From CAYXZO01 sp964469505 (GTDB lineage: Bacteria > Fidelibacterota > UBA8477 > JABMPR01): a stretch of 55,308 bases of DNA. Position numbers and translations under genes: made by a program. The stretch covers positions 1 to 55,308 of the forward strand of contig CAYXZO010000008.1 in the NCBI GenBank assembly GCA_964469505.1, in the 5' to 3' direction. The notes below the pieces were generated by a model, which saw only the letters and a list, made by a program, of their open reading frames with translations, ran no database searches and was not told the origin of the DNA. Positions 16,936 to 26,703 of the stretch are shown here, piece after piece. Within the stretch, counting starts at the first letter, position 1; every line of letters begins with the position of its first letter.

Positions 16936-19900
16936 GTTTCGCTCAAAATATCATCCCCTTTTAGCACAAAATGAGATCCGGGGCGTCACGCCTTCCCTGG
17001 CCGCCCTCCTGTTTGCCCTGATCGAACCCGAGCCGGTGAAACTCCTGGTGGTCCCCGACTTGGAGAAGGCTGATCTTTTTCTCAATGACCTGAAAGCCTG
17101 GGAACACCAACCCCCGGCTTTCTTTGGTCAGAAATGCCCGCCAGGCATCGATCGGGGCCAAAGTTCCAAAGCACTTAGAGACTTGCTGGCCGGGGCGCAG
17201 GGAAGCTACCTAACCACTTTCGAGGATATTGTGCGTCCCATAGATGCCAAGGCTTTTCGCCGCCTAAGTTTCATCGTCGGAGAAGAGTACAACTTCCCAG
17301 AACTTCAGCGACAATTGGTGGACTTCGGTTATGAGAAAGTTTCCCTGGTGACCACCCCGGGAACCTTCGCTGTCCGAGGCGGCATAATCGACGTTTTTCC
17401 CGAAGAAGCTGATGCTCCTTACCGTCTGGATTTCTGGGGCGATCGACTGGAAGCTCTACGGTTGTTCAGTCCCGTTTCCCAACGCTCTTTACAAAACATC
17501 TCCCACCTGGTGCTGTACCCGACCAGTCCCCTGGAGAACACCTCCGGCAATACTTCAGCCCTGGCGCTGCTACCATCGGAGCTGAAGGTTGTGCTTTTCG
17601 ATCCACCCTCCACTTTGCCGTCCTTTCCGAAAAGTTTGGCGGGCCGAATACAATTATTCCATTCCTCCCCAGAATCGAATCCCGACTTGGAGGTTGAAGA
17701 TCAACCTGCCTTCAAGAGGAATCTGGAAGCTTTCAAGGCTCATCTGCGGTGGCTGCTAGATAAGGGTTACGAATGCTGGTTGTGCGCCGAAAGCCAGGTC
17801 CAGCTAGAACGATTGGCTAAGTTGATGGGGCCACTACCCTATCGCCCTCTGCGGCTGGCCCTCAGCAAGGGTTTCATTGATCACACTCATCACGTGGCTT
17901 TATTTACCGACCACCAAATCTTCGAACGTCCCCGGGCTCGCAACATTTTGCCCCGCTGGTTCCCCAGTCAACCCGTGCCGAGGGTGGAGGATTTCCAAGA
18001 AGGGGACTATGTGGTTCACCTGGATTACGGGATTGGAATCTACGAGGGCATCGAGCTGATCAAAGTAGCCGGAGAGAAACGGGAAGTTCTCAGCATCCGC
18101 TATCAGGAGGGTGATCACGTCTACGTTCCCGTGGATAAAATGCACCGGGTGCACAAATACAATTCTCCCCCCGGCCTTAAACCTAAAATTACCCGCCTGC
18201 GATCGGCAGAATGGCAGCTTACGCGTCTGCGTACCAAACGGGCTGTAGAGAAATATTCCCAATGGCTGGTTGAACTGTACGCCCGTCGGGCCAACGCTAA
18301 AGGACATGCTTTTCCGCCGGACTCCGAGCTGCAAGTAAAAATGGAAGCCGCTTTTCCCTATGAAGAAACTCCAGACCAGCTGCGAGCTTGGGAAGAGATA
18401 AAACGGGACATGGAGGCTCCCCGTCCCATGGAGCGGCTACTTTGCGGTGATGTGGGTTACGGCAAAACCGAGATCGCCATCCGGGCCGCCTTCAAAGCCG
18501 TCTCCGATTCCAAACAGGTGGCGGTTTTAGTGCCCACCACCGTCCTGGCGGAACAACACTACGCCACCTTTCGTCAGCGTTTGGAAGATTTTCCTGTAAC
18601 AGTAGCCGCTCTTTCACGACTGCGGAAACCATCTGAGATTCAACGGATTCTGCAAGACCTTAAGAGCGGCCGATTGGACATCTTGATCGGCACTCATAAA
18701 ATGTTATCTAAGCAGGTGGTTTTTAAGAACTTAGGTCTGCTGATAATTGACGAAGAACACCGATTTGGCGTGCGCCAGAAAGAGCTTTTGAAAGACCTGA
18801 AACAGAACGTCGATTGTCTTACCCTGACAGCTACCCCCATTCCCCGCACTCTGCAGATGTCCTTGCTGGGGATCCGGGATTACTCCCTTTTACGCACCGC
18901 TCCCCGGGAAAGGCGTCCGGTCATTACCCAAGTGGCGGAATACAGTGATAAGCTGGTCCGTGAAGCAGTACTGCGTGAACTTGACCGCCAGGGTCAGATC
19001 TTTTTCATTCATAACCGCGTGGAAAGTATCGGTTTAATTTACGAGCGGCTGCGGTACCTGCTCCCGGATGTCCGCATGGCCCTAGCTCACGGACAAATGC
19101 CTCCCAGAGAATTGGAAAGGGTCATGTTAGGCTTCTTCAATCACGAATTCGATTTGCTCCTGTCCACTACTATCGTCGAATCCGGACTGGATGTACCCAA
19201 CGCCAATACCTTAATCGTTAACTGGGCCGAAAACCTGGGACTTTCGCAACTGTATCAATTGCGCGGCCGGGTGGGGCGCTCCAACCGCACCGCCTGGGCT
19301 TTATTCCTGACGGCCCCCCACAACAAGCTCTCCCCCGATGCTCTGAAACGGCTCCACGCCTTGCAGCGTTTTGCCCACTACGGCGGAGGATACGAGCTGG
19401 CGTTGCAGGATCTCGAAATTAGAGGGGCCGGTAATTTGTTCGGTCCCGAGCAGAGTGGCCATATCGCTCGCGTAGGGTATCATCTTTATTCCAAGATCCT
19501 TAAGGAAGCGCTAGAAGAACTAAAGGGTCAGGAATCTAAGCCAACCCTACCCCCCGTAGAGCTGGAACACGATCTCTCAGTCTCTTTGCCCCGCGATTAC
19601 GTGAGCGATCCCCAGGAACGCGTCAGTTTCTACCGCCGCCTGGCTCATGCTGAATCAAGGTCTGAGATCGAAGAGTTAAAAGAAGAACTGAGGGATCGCT
19701 TCGGTCGTTTGCCGGCCTTAGCCGAAGACTTGTTTGAATTGGCCACTGTTAAATTGTTGGCCAACCAGCTACAGCTCCGCAAGCTGATAATTAAGTCCAA
19801 TCGCGCCCAGGGGGATTTTCACCCCCAAAGGGTGGAACAAGAAGGCCCGAAAATCATAAAAGGATTGTCCCTGGCGGCGCAGGCCTCCGGCCTGAAAATG

Positions 19901-20011
19901 GAGCTTATGAACAACCTAGTCTTGACTTTCATCCTCAGTTCACCGCCTACCCAGCCGCTTTTGAAACGGCTGAGAATATTCTTGGAAAACATACCGGCTT
20001 CGGTAAATTGA
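16919..20011 (+). CDS. mfd: Transcription-repair coupling factor Mfd
   Basis: A 1030-residue protein, shorter than the roughly 1150 residues of E. coli Mfd. It has a UvrB-like N-terminal module (VRGGIIDVFPE, PYRLDFWGDRLEALR) and the RNA-polymerase-interacting domain (GDYVVHLDYGIGIYEGIE, YVPVDKMHRVHKY). The superfamily-2 translocase has Walker A LLCGDVGYGKTEIA, DEEHRFGV, TATPIPRTLQMSL and GRVGRS motifs. A TRCF C-terminal domain follows. It removes RNA polymerase stalled at lesions and recruits UvrA. The GTG start lies in the mnmG end and within the parS-like site; no better start follows in the conserved N-terminus. Confidence 0.97.
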   Translation: MKHLLEFRSKYHPLLAQNEIRGVTPSLAALLFALIEPEPVKLLVVPDLEKADLFLNDLKAWEHQPPAFFGQKCPPGIDRGQSSKALRDLLAGAQGSYLTTFEDIVRPIDAKAFRRLSFIVGEEYNFPELQRQLVDFGYEKVSLVTTPGTFAVRGGIIDVFPEEADAPYRLDFWGDRLEALRLFSPVSQRSLQNISHLVLYPTSPLENTSGNTSALALLPSELKVVLFDPPSTLPSFPKSLAGRIQLFHSSPESNPDLEVEDQPAFKRNLEAFKAHLRWLLDKGYECWLCAESQVQLERLAKLMGPLPYRPLRLALSKGFIDHTHHVALFTDHQIFERPRARNILPRWFPSQPVPRVEDFQEGDYVVHLDYGIGIYEGIELIKVAGEKREVLSIRYQEGDHVYVPVDKMHRVHKYNSPPGLKPKITRLRSAEWQLTRLRTKRAVEKYSQWLVELYARRANAKGHAFPPDSELQVKMEAAFPYEETPDQLRAWEEIKRDMEAPRPMERLLCGDVGYGKTEIAIRAAFKAVSDSKQVAVLVPTTVLAEQHYATFRQRLEDFPVTVAALSRLRKPSEIQRILQDLKSGRLDILIGTHKMLSKQVVFKNLGLLIIDEEHRFGVRQKELLKDLKQNVDCLTLTATPIPRTLQMSLLGIRDYSLLRTAPRERRPVITQVAEYSDKLVREAVLRELDRQGQIFFIHNRVESIGLIYERLRYLLPDVRMALAHGQMPPRELERVMLGFFNHEFDLLLSTTIVESGLDVPNANTLIVNWAENLGLSQLYQLRGRVGRSNRTAWALFLTAPHNKLSPDALKRLHALQRFAHYGGGYELALQDLEIRGAGNLFGPEQSGHIARVGYHLYSKILKEALEELKGQESKPTLPPVELEHDLSVSLPRDYVSDPQERVSFYRRLAHAESRSEIEELKEELRDRFGRLPALAEDLFELATVKLLANQLQLRKLIIKSNRAQGDFHPQRVEQEGPKIIKGLSLAAQASGLKMELMNNLVLTFILSSPPTQPLLKRLRIFLENIPASVN

Positions 20012-20060
20012 AACCTCAAATGTTGAAAGCTAAGCAGTTAAAAAATAAGGAGTTGTAACT

Positions 20061-21797
20061 ATGTTCAAAGGCCTGAAAAATCTTTTCGTTGTTTTAGTAT
20101 TGTTTTCTCTGGTAGGCCTGACGACCTGCTCGCGCTCCGAACTACCTCCAGACACGCTTGTGATCATTAACGGCGAAAAGATTCCCCTCTCAGCTTTCAC
20201 CAGTAAATACCCCCGAGGGAGGTTAGCTAATAAAGACGATAATTACATCAAGGGCCGTCTAGATGCCTTTATTCGCCAGAAGTTGTTTACTCTGGCCGGT
20301 AAGGAATTGGGCTATGATAAGGACCCCGATGTGCAGGCTAAAATCGAAAAGCTTCAGCGAAAACATATGCTGCAGTATGTATATCAACGTGCTATTCTAG
20401 ACCGCATCCTGAATGACCGCTACTTGCGGGACCTTTATGATAAAAGCAAATATGAAATCAAAGCTCGCCACATTCTTATCGGCTTCAAAGGCGCTCGGCA
20501 ATCACGGGCAACCAGGAGCAAAAGCGAAGCTTTAGCCTTGATGGCCCGTATCCAGCAGAAACTCAAAGCCGGCACCCCCTTTGAAGAGCTGGCTGAAGAA
20601 TATTCTGAAGATCCCTCCAGTAAGAAAAACGGCGGAGACCTGGGTTGGTTTACCTGGGGTCGGATGGTGGATCCCTTCCAGGAAGTGGCTTTCAAGCTGG
20701 ACATTGGAGAAGTTTCTGATGTGGTCGAAACGCCTTACGGACTGCACCTGATAAAACTGGAAGGTCGTCGTGAGCGTTCCATGGGCACCTTCGAAGAAGA
20801 AAAGGAAAATTTGAAGCGCCAGGGGCGGCGAATAATGGCCCCGGTGTTAAGAGATACGGCCAATTACTTCCTGGATAGCCTGAAAAAAGCTGCCCATTTT
20901 GAAATCATCAACAAGAACTTCAACGAGTTGCTGAATGTAATCCGCGGTTCACGCTATAAGACTCGTAAGCTGGATGAGATGTTCAAGAAGCTGAAGTTTA
21001 ACAAACCTTTCTTCCGCTTGAACGGTAAAGAGCTTGGGGCTCAATGGATCATCAAACAATTAAAACCTGTCGAATTTCCACAAAAACCACTGTTTCAGAG
21101 TGAAAATCAGTTTAAAACCGTTCTGGATAACCTGGTGACCCAACAGCTCATTGTTGATTACGGTTTTGCCCATGGTTACGATAAAGAACCTGACTTTCGC
21201 TCTAAAATTGACAAGTACAGTGACCGTTACATCAAGGATGCTTTTGTGAAAAAAGAAATCAGCTCCAAGATTCGTCTATCAGATGCTGAAGTTGAAAACT
21301 ACTACCAACAGCACAAAAATGATAAGTATTTGGACAGGGAAAAAGTTCAGGTTCAAGAAATCTTCGTAAAAGACGAAAAGCTGGCTCGGGAGCTGCGTAA
21401 ACGTATCGATGCTGGTGAGAATTTTGGTCTCTTGGCCGAGAAATATACTGAGCGGCCGGCCGGCAAGGGCACCAAAGGCGAGCTACCCGCTTTTGCCCGA
21501 GGACGCTACGGGCGCATGGGACAAGAAGCCTTCAAGCTGAAACCGGGGGAAGTCGCTGGTCCCATCAAACTGGGCAATGGTTGGTCAATCATAAAGCTAG
21601 AAAAGCATATCAAACCGGGTCCAAAGCCGTTGGCCAAAGTAAAAGGTCAGGTTCAAAGCGATTTGAAAAAAGAAATTCAGAAGAAGAAAGCTGACGAATG
21701 GGATGCCAAACTGCGGCGTAAATATGGTGTAAAGGTCAATTATCAGGCCGTTCTAGATTATTTCCATCAGAAACCAAAAGAAAAGAAAAGCGCTTGA
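20061..21797 (+). CDS. Lipoprotein parvulin-type peptidyl-prolyl isomerase (PpiC/SurA-like)
   Basis: A 578-residue protein with a signal peptide ending in a lipobox-like LTTC (Cys about residue 23), so probably a lipoprotein. A SurA_N-like helical region (INGEKIPLSAF, about 30-120) precedes a full parvulin domain at about 130-235 (KARHILIGFKG, FEELAEEYSEDPSS, GGDLGWF, GLHLIKLE). A second, shorter parvulin-like segment at about 400-510 has VQEIFVKDE, FGLLAEKYTERP, GELPAF and WSIIKLE. The C-terminus is Lys-rich. It probably assists folding of outer-membrane proteins in the periplasm. It is the first of three consecutive SurA-like genes and overlaps the next start codon. Confidence 0.88.
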   Translation: MFKGLKNLFVVLVLFSLVGLTTCSRSELPPDTLVIINGEKIPLSAFTSKYPRGRLANKDDNYIKGRLDAFIRQKLFTLAGKELGYDKDPDVQAKIEKLQRKHMLQYVYQRAILDRILNDRYLRDLYDKSKYEIKARHILIGFKGARQSRATRSKSEALALMARIQQKLKAGTPFEELAEEYSEDPSSKKNGGDLGWFTWGRMVDPFQEVAFKLDIGEVSDVVETPYGLHLIKLEGRRERSMGTFEEEKENLKRQGRRIMAPVLRDTANYFLDSLKKAAHFEIINKNFNELLNVIRGSRYKTRKLDEMFKKLKFNKPFFRLNGKELGAQWIIKQLKPVEFPQKPLFQSENQFKTVLDNLVTQQLIVDYGFAHGYDKEPDFRSKIDKYSDRYIKDAFVKKEISSKIRLSDAEVENYYQQHKNDKYLDREKVQVQEIFVKDEKLARELRKRIDAGENFGLLAEKYTERPAGKGTKGELPAFARGRYGRMGQEAFKLKPGEVAGPIKLGNGWSIIKLEKHIKPGPKPLAKVKGQVQSDLKKEIQKKKADEWDAKLRRKYGVKVNYQAVLDYFHQKPKEKKSA

Positions 21798-22621
21798 TGG
21801 CGTTGCGTCAGCACAAGTCAACCCTTTTGTATCCAATCCTTTCGGTGCTCGCCTTTACGACGCTGGTGGTCTCCGGTTGCAGCCGGGAAAAAAGCACCGC
21901 ACCCTTCGTGATTCAGTGCAACAAAGATCGCTTGACTCTCCAAGAACTGGAATGGATGGCTCCTGGATTTTCAACTTTGGACAGCCTACAGCGGAATCGT
22001 CTCTGGGAAAATTGGATTTCCGAAACCCTGCTGGCCCAGGAAGCGCGCAATAAGCTCTATGACAAAGATCCTTATTTGAAACAACGGGTAAAAGATTTCG
22101 AGCGCCGCTTACTGGCCGATTGGACCTTACAACAACACTTGAAACAGGCTGATGTAATTACCGAGGAAGAGATCCGGGAATACTACCGGAAACACATCGA
22201 TTCCTTCCGCCGTGCCGAAACTGAAGTGGATCTGCTGCACGTTATAGTGCCTACCCGCCGGGAAGCCCTCCGTCTGTTGCGAATCCTGAAGAGCGGTAAT
22301 CCCAAGCAGCGCCAGCAGTCGTTGGAAATTTATCCCACCGAGGCCGGAATTTACTCGCTCAGTCAAGTAATGGAACGGGCTCGGTACAAAATCCAGAAGA
22401 GCAATCAACCCGGTTTTTATGGACCCTTTCGAGACAACCGGGGATACCATCTAATCCAGGTTTTCAACATACTGCCGGCTGATTCAGCTTTGCCCCTGGA
22501 GGCCGTCCATGAGGAAATCGCTCAACGCATAGCTATTCTAAAGAAGAACCAACTGAAACAAGCTTTATTGGACAGCTTACGGCAGAAAGCAACCATTATC
22601 ATCAACCCTGATTACTTATGA
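21797..22621 (+). CDS. SurA-like lipoprotein with degenerate isomerase domain
   Basis: About 274 residues from the ATG at 21797, which overlaps the previous stop (TGATG). The signal peptide ends in the lipobox VSGC. The body has a SurA_N-like pattern: residues that align with NGxxLTLxELE, then ISETLLAQEA and EEEIREYYRKH. The expected parvulin domain is reduced: ETEVDLLHVIVP and YHLIQVFNI mark its first and last strands, but the central GGDLG element is replaced by EAGIYSLSQ. It is probably a chaperone without isomerase activity, working with its neighbours. The start of surA overlaps its stop. Confidence 0.75.
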   Translation: MALRQHKSTLLYPILSVLAFTTLVVSGCSREKSTAPFVIQCNKDRLTLQELEWMAPGFSTLDSLQRNRLWENWISETLLAQEARNKLYDKDPYLKQRVKDFERRLLADWTLQQHLKQADVITEEEIREYYRKHIDSFRRAETEVDLLHVIVPTRREALRLLRILKSGNPKQRQQSLEIYPTEAGIYSLSQVMERARYKIQKSNQPGFYGPFRDNRGYHLIQVFNILPADSALPLEAVHEEIAQRIAILKKNQLKQALLDSLRQKATIIINPDYL

Positions 22622-23919
22622 GTAAAAAACTTTTAATTACTACCCTTTTGGTTTTACAGGCGTTTGCCAATCCTCTAGCAGCTCAAGAATTATTGGAAGC
22701 TGTGGCAGCCATTGTGGGCGATAAGGCCATTCTACTCTCGGAAGTGAATCAACTAGCGCAACTTATGGCTACCCAGGAACGCCAGGATCTCGCTGAAAAC
22801 TCAGCAGCTTTGCCGCGGTATCAGCAAAAGGCCCTGGAAGAACTCATTGATCAGCAGATCATTCTGGCCTACGCTAAGCAGGAAACGCTGGAAGTAGAGG
22901 ATCGACAAGTCCGACAGCGACTGGAAGAAGTATTGCGTAACCTGGAACAGCAGTATGGTTCCTTGAAAAACGCCACCACTTTATTCGGTGTGTCAGAACG
23001 CAAGCTCAAGGAATTTTACCGGCAGCAAATCCACGATAACCTGGTGATTGAGAAAGTTAAACAAGAATTGTTCAGCAAGTTGAAAGTAAGTCGTCGGGAA
23101 GTCGAGGAATTTTTCCAAACATATCGGGACAGTTTTCCCCCCACCCCACCCCAGGTGGATTTTTCCGTACTGAGTCTGACGGTGAAACCGCGAAAGGCAA
23201 GGGAATTAGCCGTAAGGGATTCGTTGCTTGAGCTTAAAAAGAATATTGAAAACGGCCTCATAAGTTTTGCCCAGGCCGCCCGACTCTATTCCCAGGACCG
23301 CGGTTCTGCTCAGGCCGGTGGACTCTTAGGTTTTGTGGGTAAGGGTGTATTGGTTAAACCCTTTGAGAAAGCCGCCTTTTCACTCCCCTTAAACACCATC
23401 AGCGAACCGGTACGCACTCAATACGGTTGGCACTTGATTTATGTTACCGGACGTCAGGGAGACAAAGTCCAAGTACACCATATACTCCGCAAAGTCGTGC
23501 CCGATTCGGTGGATTACAATCTCACTCGCGAAAGACTGCTGGCGATCCGGGACTCCATAGAATCGGGATTAATGAACTTTGTTACCGCGGTTAAAAAGTA
23601 CAGCTCAGACGAAAATCTGCGCTTTCAAGGAGGCCGGGTAGGCTTAATGGCTGAGAACTCTCTGCCTCTTAAAATCCGGCAAACTTTGGATTCATTACCC
23701 CTGGAAGTGCTTTCAGATCCAGTCCAGACTGGTAACCAATTCCATCTGCTCCTGGTACACCGCCGGGTAGCCGGAGGTAGTCTATCTCTGGAAAAGGATT
23801 GGGCTACTATTGAAAACGCGGCCCTACAGAAAAAAAGACAAGATCGCTTCCGCAAATGGATCGAATCCCAGAAGAAACGCTTCTACATCCACATTACTGA
23901 AGGTATTTTTTCCCAATAA
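22618..23919 (+). CDS. surA: Periplasmic chaperone SurA
   Basis: A 433-residue protein with a cleavable signal peptide (ending about PLAAQ at residue 24). The SurA_N domain begins EAVAAIVGDKAILLSEVNQ and contains ALEELIDQQIIL, almost the family consensus. Two parvulin domains follow: at about 175-285 (FAQAARLYSQD, AGGLLGFVGKG, YGWHLIYVTG) and 285-390 (VQVHHIL, YSSDE, GGRVGLM, FHLLLVH). The second domain is less well conserved. It escorts outer-membrane proteins, fitting an organism with LptD and many barrels. It is last in its run and is followed by the origin-like region. Confidence 0.93.
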   Translation: MSKKLLITTLLVLQAFANPLAAQELLEAVAAIVGDKAILLSEVNQLAQLMATQERQDLAENSAALPRYQQKALEELIDQQIILAYAKQETLEVEDRQVRQRLEEVLRNLEQQYGSLKNATTLFGVSERKLKEFYRQQIHDNLVIEKVKQELFSKLKVSRREVEEFFQTYRDSFPPTPPQVDFSVLSLTVKPRKARELAVRDSLLELKKNIENGLISFAQAARLYSQDRGSAQAGGLLGFVGKGVLVKPFEKAAFSLPLNTISEPVRTQYGWHLIYVTGRQGDKVQVHHILRKVVPDSVDYNLTRERLLAIRDSIESGLMNFVTAVKKYSSDENLRFQGGRVGLMAENSLPLKIRQTLDSLPLEVLSDPVQTGNQFHLLLVHRRVAGGSLSLEKDWATIENAALQKKRQDRFRKWIESQKKRFYIHITEGIFSQ

Positions 23920-24311
23920 AATCAATCGCTTATTGCTGTCTTTTCGCTTCTAATCCACAAATCGACAAGTGTTCCTCGCTATTCATGTTGATCATATATG
24001 CTTTAAAGAAGACTTCAGAATAAGCCCATAATTATCCACATTGATGGAAAGTTTCTCCCCCCATTATCAACAGAACACAAATAGTCCTATTTGAACTTTT
24101 TCTTAGCTTGTTCATGAGCTTTTCAGCTCTGTTGAAAGTTTATCAACATTTCTCCTTTCCCTACTACTATTACAGTCTTCTTTTTAAATAGCTAATTGTT
24201 GTTTAGTTGATTAGCATCTTGCTAGGGACTATTTGGTAAATACAATGGATTTCCTTACTTTATCGGGCTAATGATGAAAACTCAAAAGTTCAATAAAAAT
24301 GGAGACTTACC
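23920..24311. other. Candidate replication origin (oriC) upstream of dnaN
   Basis: This 392-bp gene-free, A/T-rich stretch contains several DnaA boxes. They are TAATCCACA (23951-23959), the consensus TTATCCACA (24032-24040), and TTATCAACA twice (24064-24072 and 24140-24148). One divergent reverse copy is TGTTGATCA (23986-23994). An especially A/T-rich part follows (about 24165-24305), suitable as an unwinding element, and holds the dnaN promoter. Box number, spacing and base composition fit oriC next to dnaN. Against it, genes between 11.3 and 23.9 kb would then be transcribed toward the origin. It may be one half of a bipartite origin with the dnaA upstream region. Confidence 0.65.
24219..24246 (+). 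promoter_or_regulatory. Predicted sigma-70-type promoter of dnaN
   Basis: TTGCTA (24219-24224) and TACAAT (24241-24246) are spaced by 16 bp, with a predicted start of transcription near 24253. It lies 65 bp ahead of the dnaN ATG and just downstream of the DnaA boxes, so DnaA binding could affect it. The -10 hexamer differs from consensus at one position and the -35 at two. The call is from sequence only. Confidence 0.45.
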
Positions 24312-25427
24312 ATGCGTTTCTCGATGATTGCCGCAGATTTAGCCCAGTATATTCAGCGGATGGCTAAAGTAACTCCGGCCAGAACGACTTATCCCATTTT
24401 GAACACAGTTCTTTTTCGATTAGAAGGCAACCAATTGAGCCTGAGAGCTACCGATACCGAAGTTGATTATGTACTCAAGTTGTTAGTAGAAGGTGAAGAA
24501 GATGGAGAAATTTGTGTACCTTTACGTTTATTAATGGAGATAACCCAGGTTTTAGGGGATGTCCCCCTGGTTTTTGATGAACAAGAACAACGTCTTACTC
24601 TGAAAACCTCAGCGGGTACCTACCGCATTTTTGGTAGGGATCCCTCTGAGTTTCCTGAAGCTCCTCCTGTGGAGCAGGATCTTAAAATCAAGCTACCTTT
24701 TGACCGGCTTACCAAAATCATCAAGAAAACGCGCTCCTTTGTAAGTCAGAATGAAATGAAACCGGCTCTACTGGGAGTTTTGCTGGAATTCCAGGGCAAT
24801 ACACTCCAAGCAGTGGCAACCGACGGACACAGGCTGGTGAAATACACCCAGCAAGACATCCTTGAAACAGCGCTGGACCGCAAATTAATCGTCACCCCCA
24901 AATTCCTGGATCTCTTGACTACTCTAGCTGATAAAGAGAATCAAGAAGTTGAACTTACCATCGGCCAGGATCACATCCGAGCCGAAATACCGGAGCACAG
25001 CATCACCGCTCGTTTGATCAATGAAACCTACCCTGACTATGAGAATGTGATTCCCCAGGCCAACGATAAAGTATTCTTAATTGAAAAAGAGGCTTTGATG
25101 CAGACAGTGCGACGGGTTTCAGTTTTCGCGAGTAAGGCCACTCACCAGATTGCCGTCGAACTGAAGGCCGGTTTATTGACCGTAAGTACCGAAGATCCAG
25201 AAGTGAATAGCTCCGCCAAGGAAGATTTGCTCATCGATTATAGCGGTCCCGAGCTTAAGCTGGGGTACAACGCCATGTATTTGCGTGACGTGTTGAATAA
25301 CATTGACAGCGAAAAGGTTATTTTCCGGTTGGGGTCCGATGTGGGGCCTGGTATTATTGAACCGGAAGAAAAGGGTGAAAAAGAAGATCTACTCATGTTG
25401 CTAATGCCAATTCGGATTCGCCAATAG
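24312..25427 (+). CDS. dnaN: DNA polymerase III beta subunit (sliding clamp)
   Basis: A 371-residue clamp with three similar domains. The N-terminus RFSMIAADLAQYIQRMAKVT and TYPILNTVLFRLEGNQLSLRATDTE is typical. LLGVLLEFQGNTLQAVATDGHRL marks domain 2. The C-terminus ends with the usual LLMLLMPIRI, which forms part of the partner-binding pocket. It encircles DNA and tethers the replicase. A GGAG precedes the ATG. It is followed by recF, a conserved pairing. Confidence 0.97.
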   Translation: MRFSMIAADLAQYIQRMAKVTPARTTYPILNTVLFRLEGNQLSLRATDTEVDYVLKLLVEGEEDGEICVPLRLLMEITQVLGDVPLVFDEQEQRLTLKTSAGTYRIFGRDPSEFPEAPPVEQDLKIKLPFDRLTKIIKKTRSFVSQNEMKPALLGVLLEFQGNTLQAVATDGHRLVKYTQQDILETALDRKLIVTPKFLDLLTTLADKENQEVELTIGQDHIRAEIPEHSITARLINETYPDYENVIPQANDKVFLIEKEALMQTVRRVSVFASKATHQIAVELKAGLLTVSTEDPEVNSSAKEDLLIDYSGPELKLGYNAMYLRDVLNNIDSEKVIFRLGSDVGPGIIEPEEKGEKEDLLMLLMPIRIRQ

Positions 25428-25548
25428 ATTTTGTCGAGAACCAGTTTTCAGCTTACCACAAATTCAGCCAACGAAAACCTTTCGGCGGGATTTTCTCAGA
25501 GGCAGTGTCCCCTATGCCTGAAAGGTGCCTGGTGAGCATTTAAGACCT

Positions 25549-26703
25549 ATGTACGTCGAGCAGCTACAACTAAGAGATTTCAGACGTTATGCCGAGGCTA
25601 CCTTTCACTTTGGACCCAATGCTAATGTCATATTGGGTGCCAACGGGGCGGGCAAAACCACTATTCTGGAAGCTATTCATTTACTTGCCCTGGGGCATTC
25701 GTTTAAAACACGGAAAGATCAGGAGTTGATTCGCTGGGGAGCGGATAGGGCTCTTGTTAAGGGTAACTTTGGAGACCTGGAGCAGGAGAATGCGACAACC
25801 GTTCAGGTCTCTTTCAACACAGCCAGAGCGAGGAAGATTTTGCTGGATGGGACACAATTGGGTGGACCGGTGGATCTGGTGGGACGTATTCCGGTGGTAG
25901 CCCTGTCGCCGGCTGATTCCCAGCTTACGGGTGGGCCGCCAGAGGAGCGCCGACGTTTTTTTAACAAGCTGTTTGCCCAAGTGGACTTGACTTACTTAAA
26001 GGCCTTAGGTCGTTATCGCCGCTTGCTCAGGCAACGCAATGCCTTTCTGGCTGAAGGTCGAGATCGGGGAAAAGTTGATGAGAATGTGGCCCTCTCCCTG
26101 GAGAAAGCCTTGGCGAAAGTAGCCGCTTTAATCCAGCTATCCCGTAAATCCTATTTTTCGCAGTTCAAGGGGATTGTAGAGGAAATTTTCAGCGATTTGG
26201 ATCCGGAAAAGAGCCTTGAAGTGGGCTATAAACCTTCCTGTAAAACTGACTTTGAAGAACTCGAGGAAGGTGCCGCAGCTTTTCAGGATCAATGGGCCAG
26301 ATTGCGAAACAACGAACTAAGGTTGGGTACGACCCTCGTTGGCCCCCATCGGGACCGTTTTGAATTACTACTTAACGGACAGGACTTGAGAACATATGCT
26401 TCCCAGGGGGAACATAAGCTGACCCAGATTGCTTTGCGCTTGGCTGAGGGGCGTTTTCTACAAGCATACAAAGGTCGGGAAATCATCTACCTTTTGGATG
26501 ATCTGTTTGCCACTCTTGATGTACGCCACAGTATGCAACTTTTGGAACGGCTGGAGAATCCCCGACAAATATTCATCACCTCAACTGATCTGGCTGATTT
26601 ACGACATCATGGTTTGGTTCCTGAACAGAATTCCAGCTTTAACATCATAAAACTTAACTATGATCAAACGGTTGAAAATGCAGCCCCTGTCGCAAATTCT
26701 TAA
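25549..26703 (+). CDS. recF: DNA replication and repair protein RecF
   Basis: About 384 residues from the ATG at 25549. Walker A is GANGAGKTTILEAIHLLALG, with the RecF N-terminus MYVEQLQLRDFRRY. The ABC-type signature region is YASQGEHKLTQIALRLAEGR, and Walker B is YLLDDLFATLD. It loads RecA at single-strand gaps with RecO and RecR. A GTG at 25525 is an alternative start eight codons upstream, but homology begins at MYVEQL. About 120 bp separate it from dnaN. Its end overlaps the DciA-like gene by 44 bp. Confidence 0.95.
   Translation: MYVEQLQLRDFRRYAEATFHFGPNANVILGANGAGKTTILEAIHLLALGHSFKTRKDQELIRWGADRALVKGNFGDLEQENATTVQVSFNTARARKILLDGTQLGGPVDLVGRIPVVALSPADSQLTGGPPEERRRFFNKLFAQVDLTYLKALGRYRRLLRQRNAFLAEGRDRGKVDENVALSLEKALAKVAALIQLSRKSYFSQFKGIVEEIFSDLDPEKSLEVGYKPSCKTDFEELEEGAAAFQDQWARLRNNELRLGTTLVGPHRDRFELLLNGQDLRTYASQGEHKLTQIALRLAEGRFLQAYKGREIIYLLDDLFATLDVRHSMQLLERLENPRQIFITSTDLADLRHHGLVPEQNSSFNIIKLNYDQTVENAAPVANS

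Noticed and set aside
20061..21797. Lipoprotein call for the first parvulin gene as certain
   Set aside because: The lipobox LTTC has Thr at -1, which is unusual, so lipidation is kept only as probable.
25428..25548. Regulatory element between dnaN and recF
   Set aside because: A short imperfect repeat (GAAAA..TTTTC) was seen but is too weak to support a feature.
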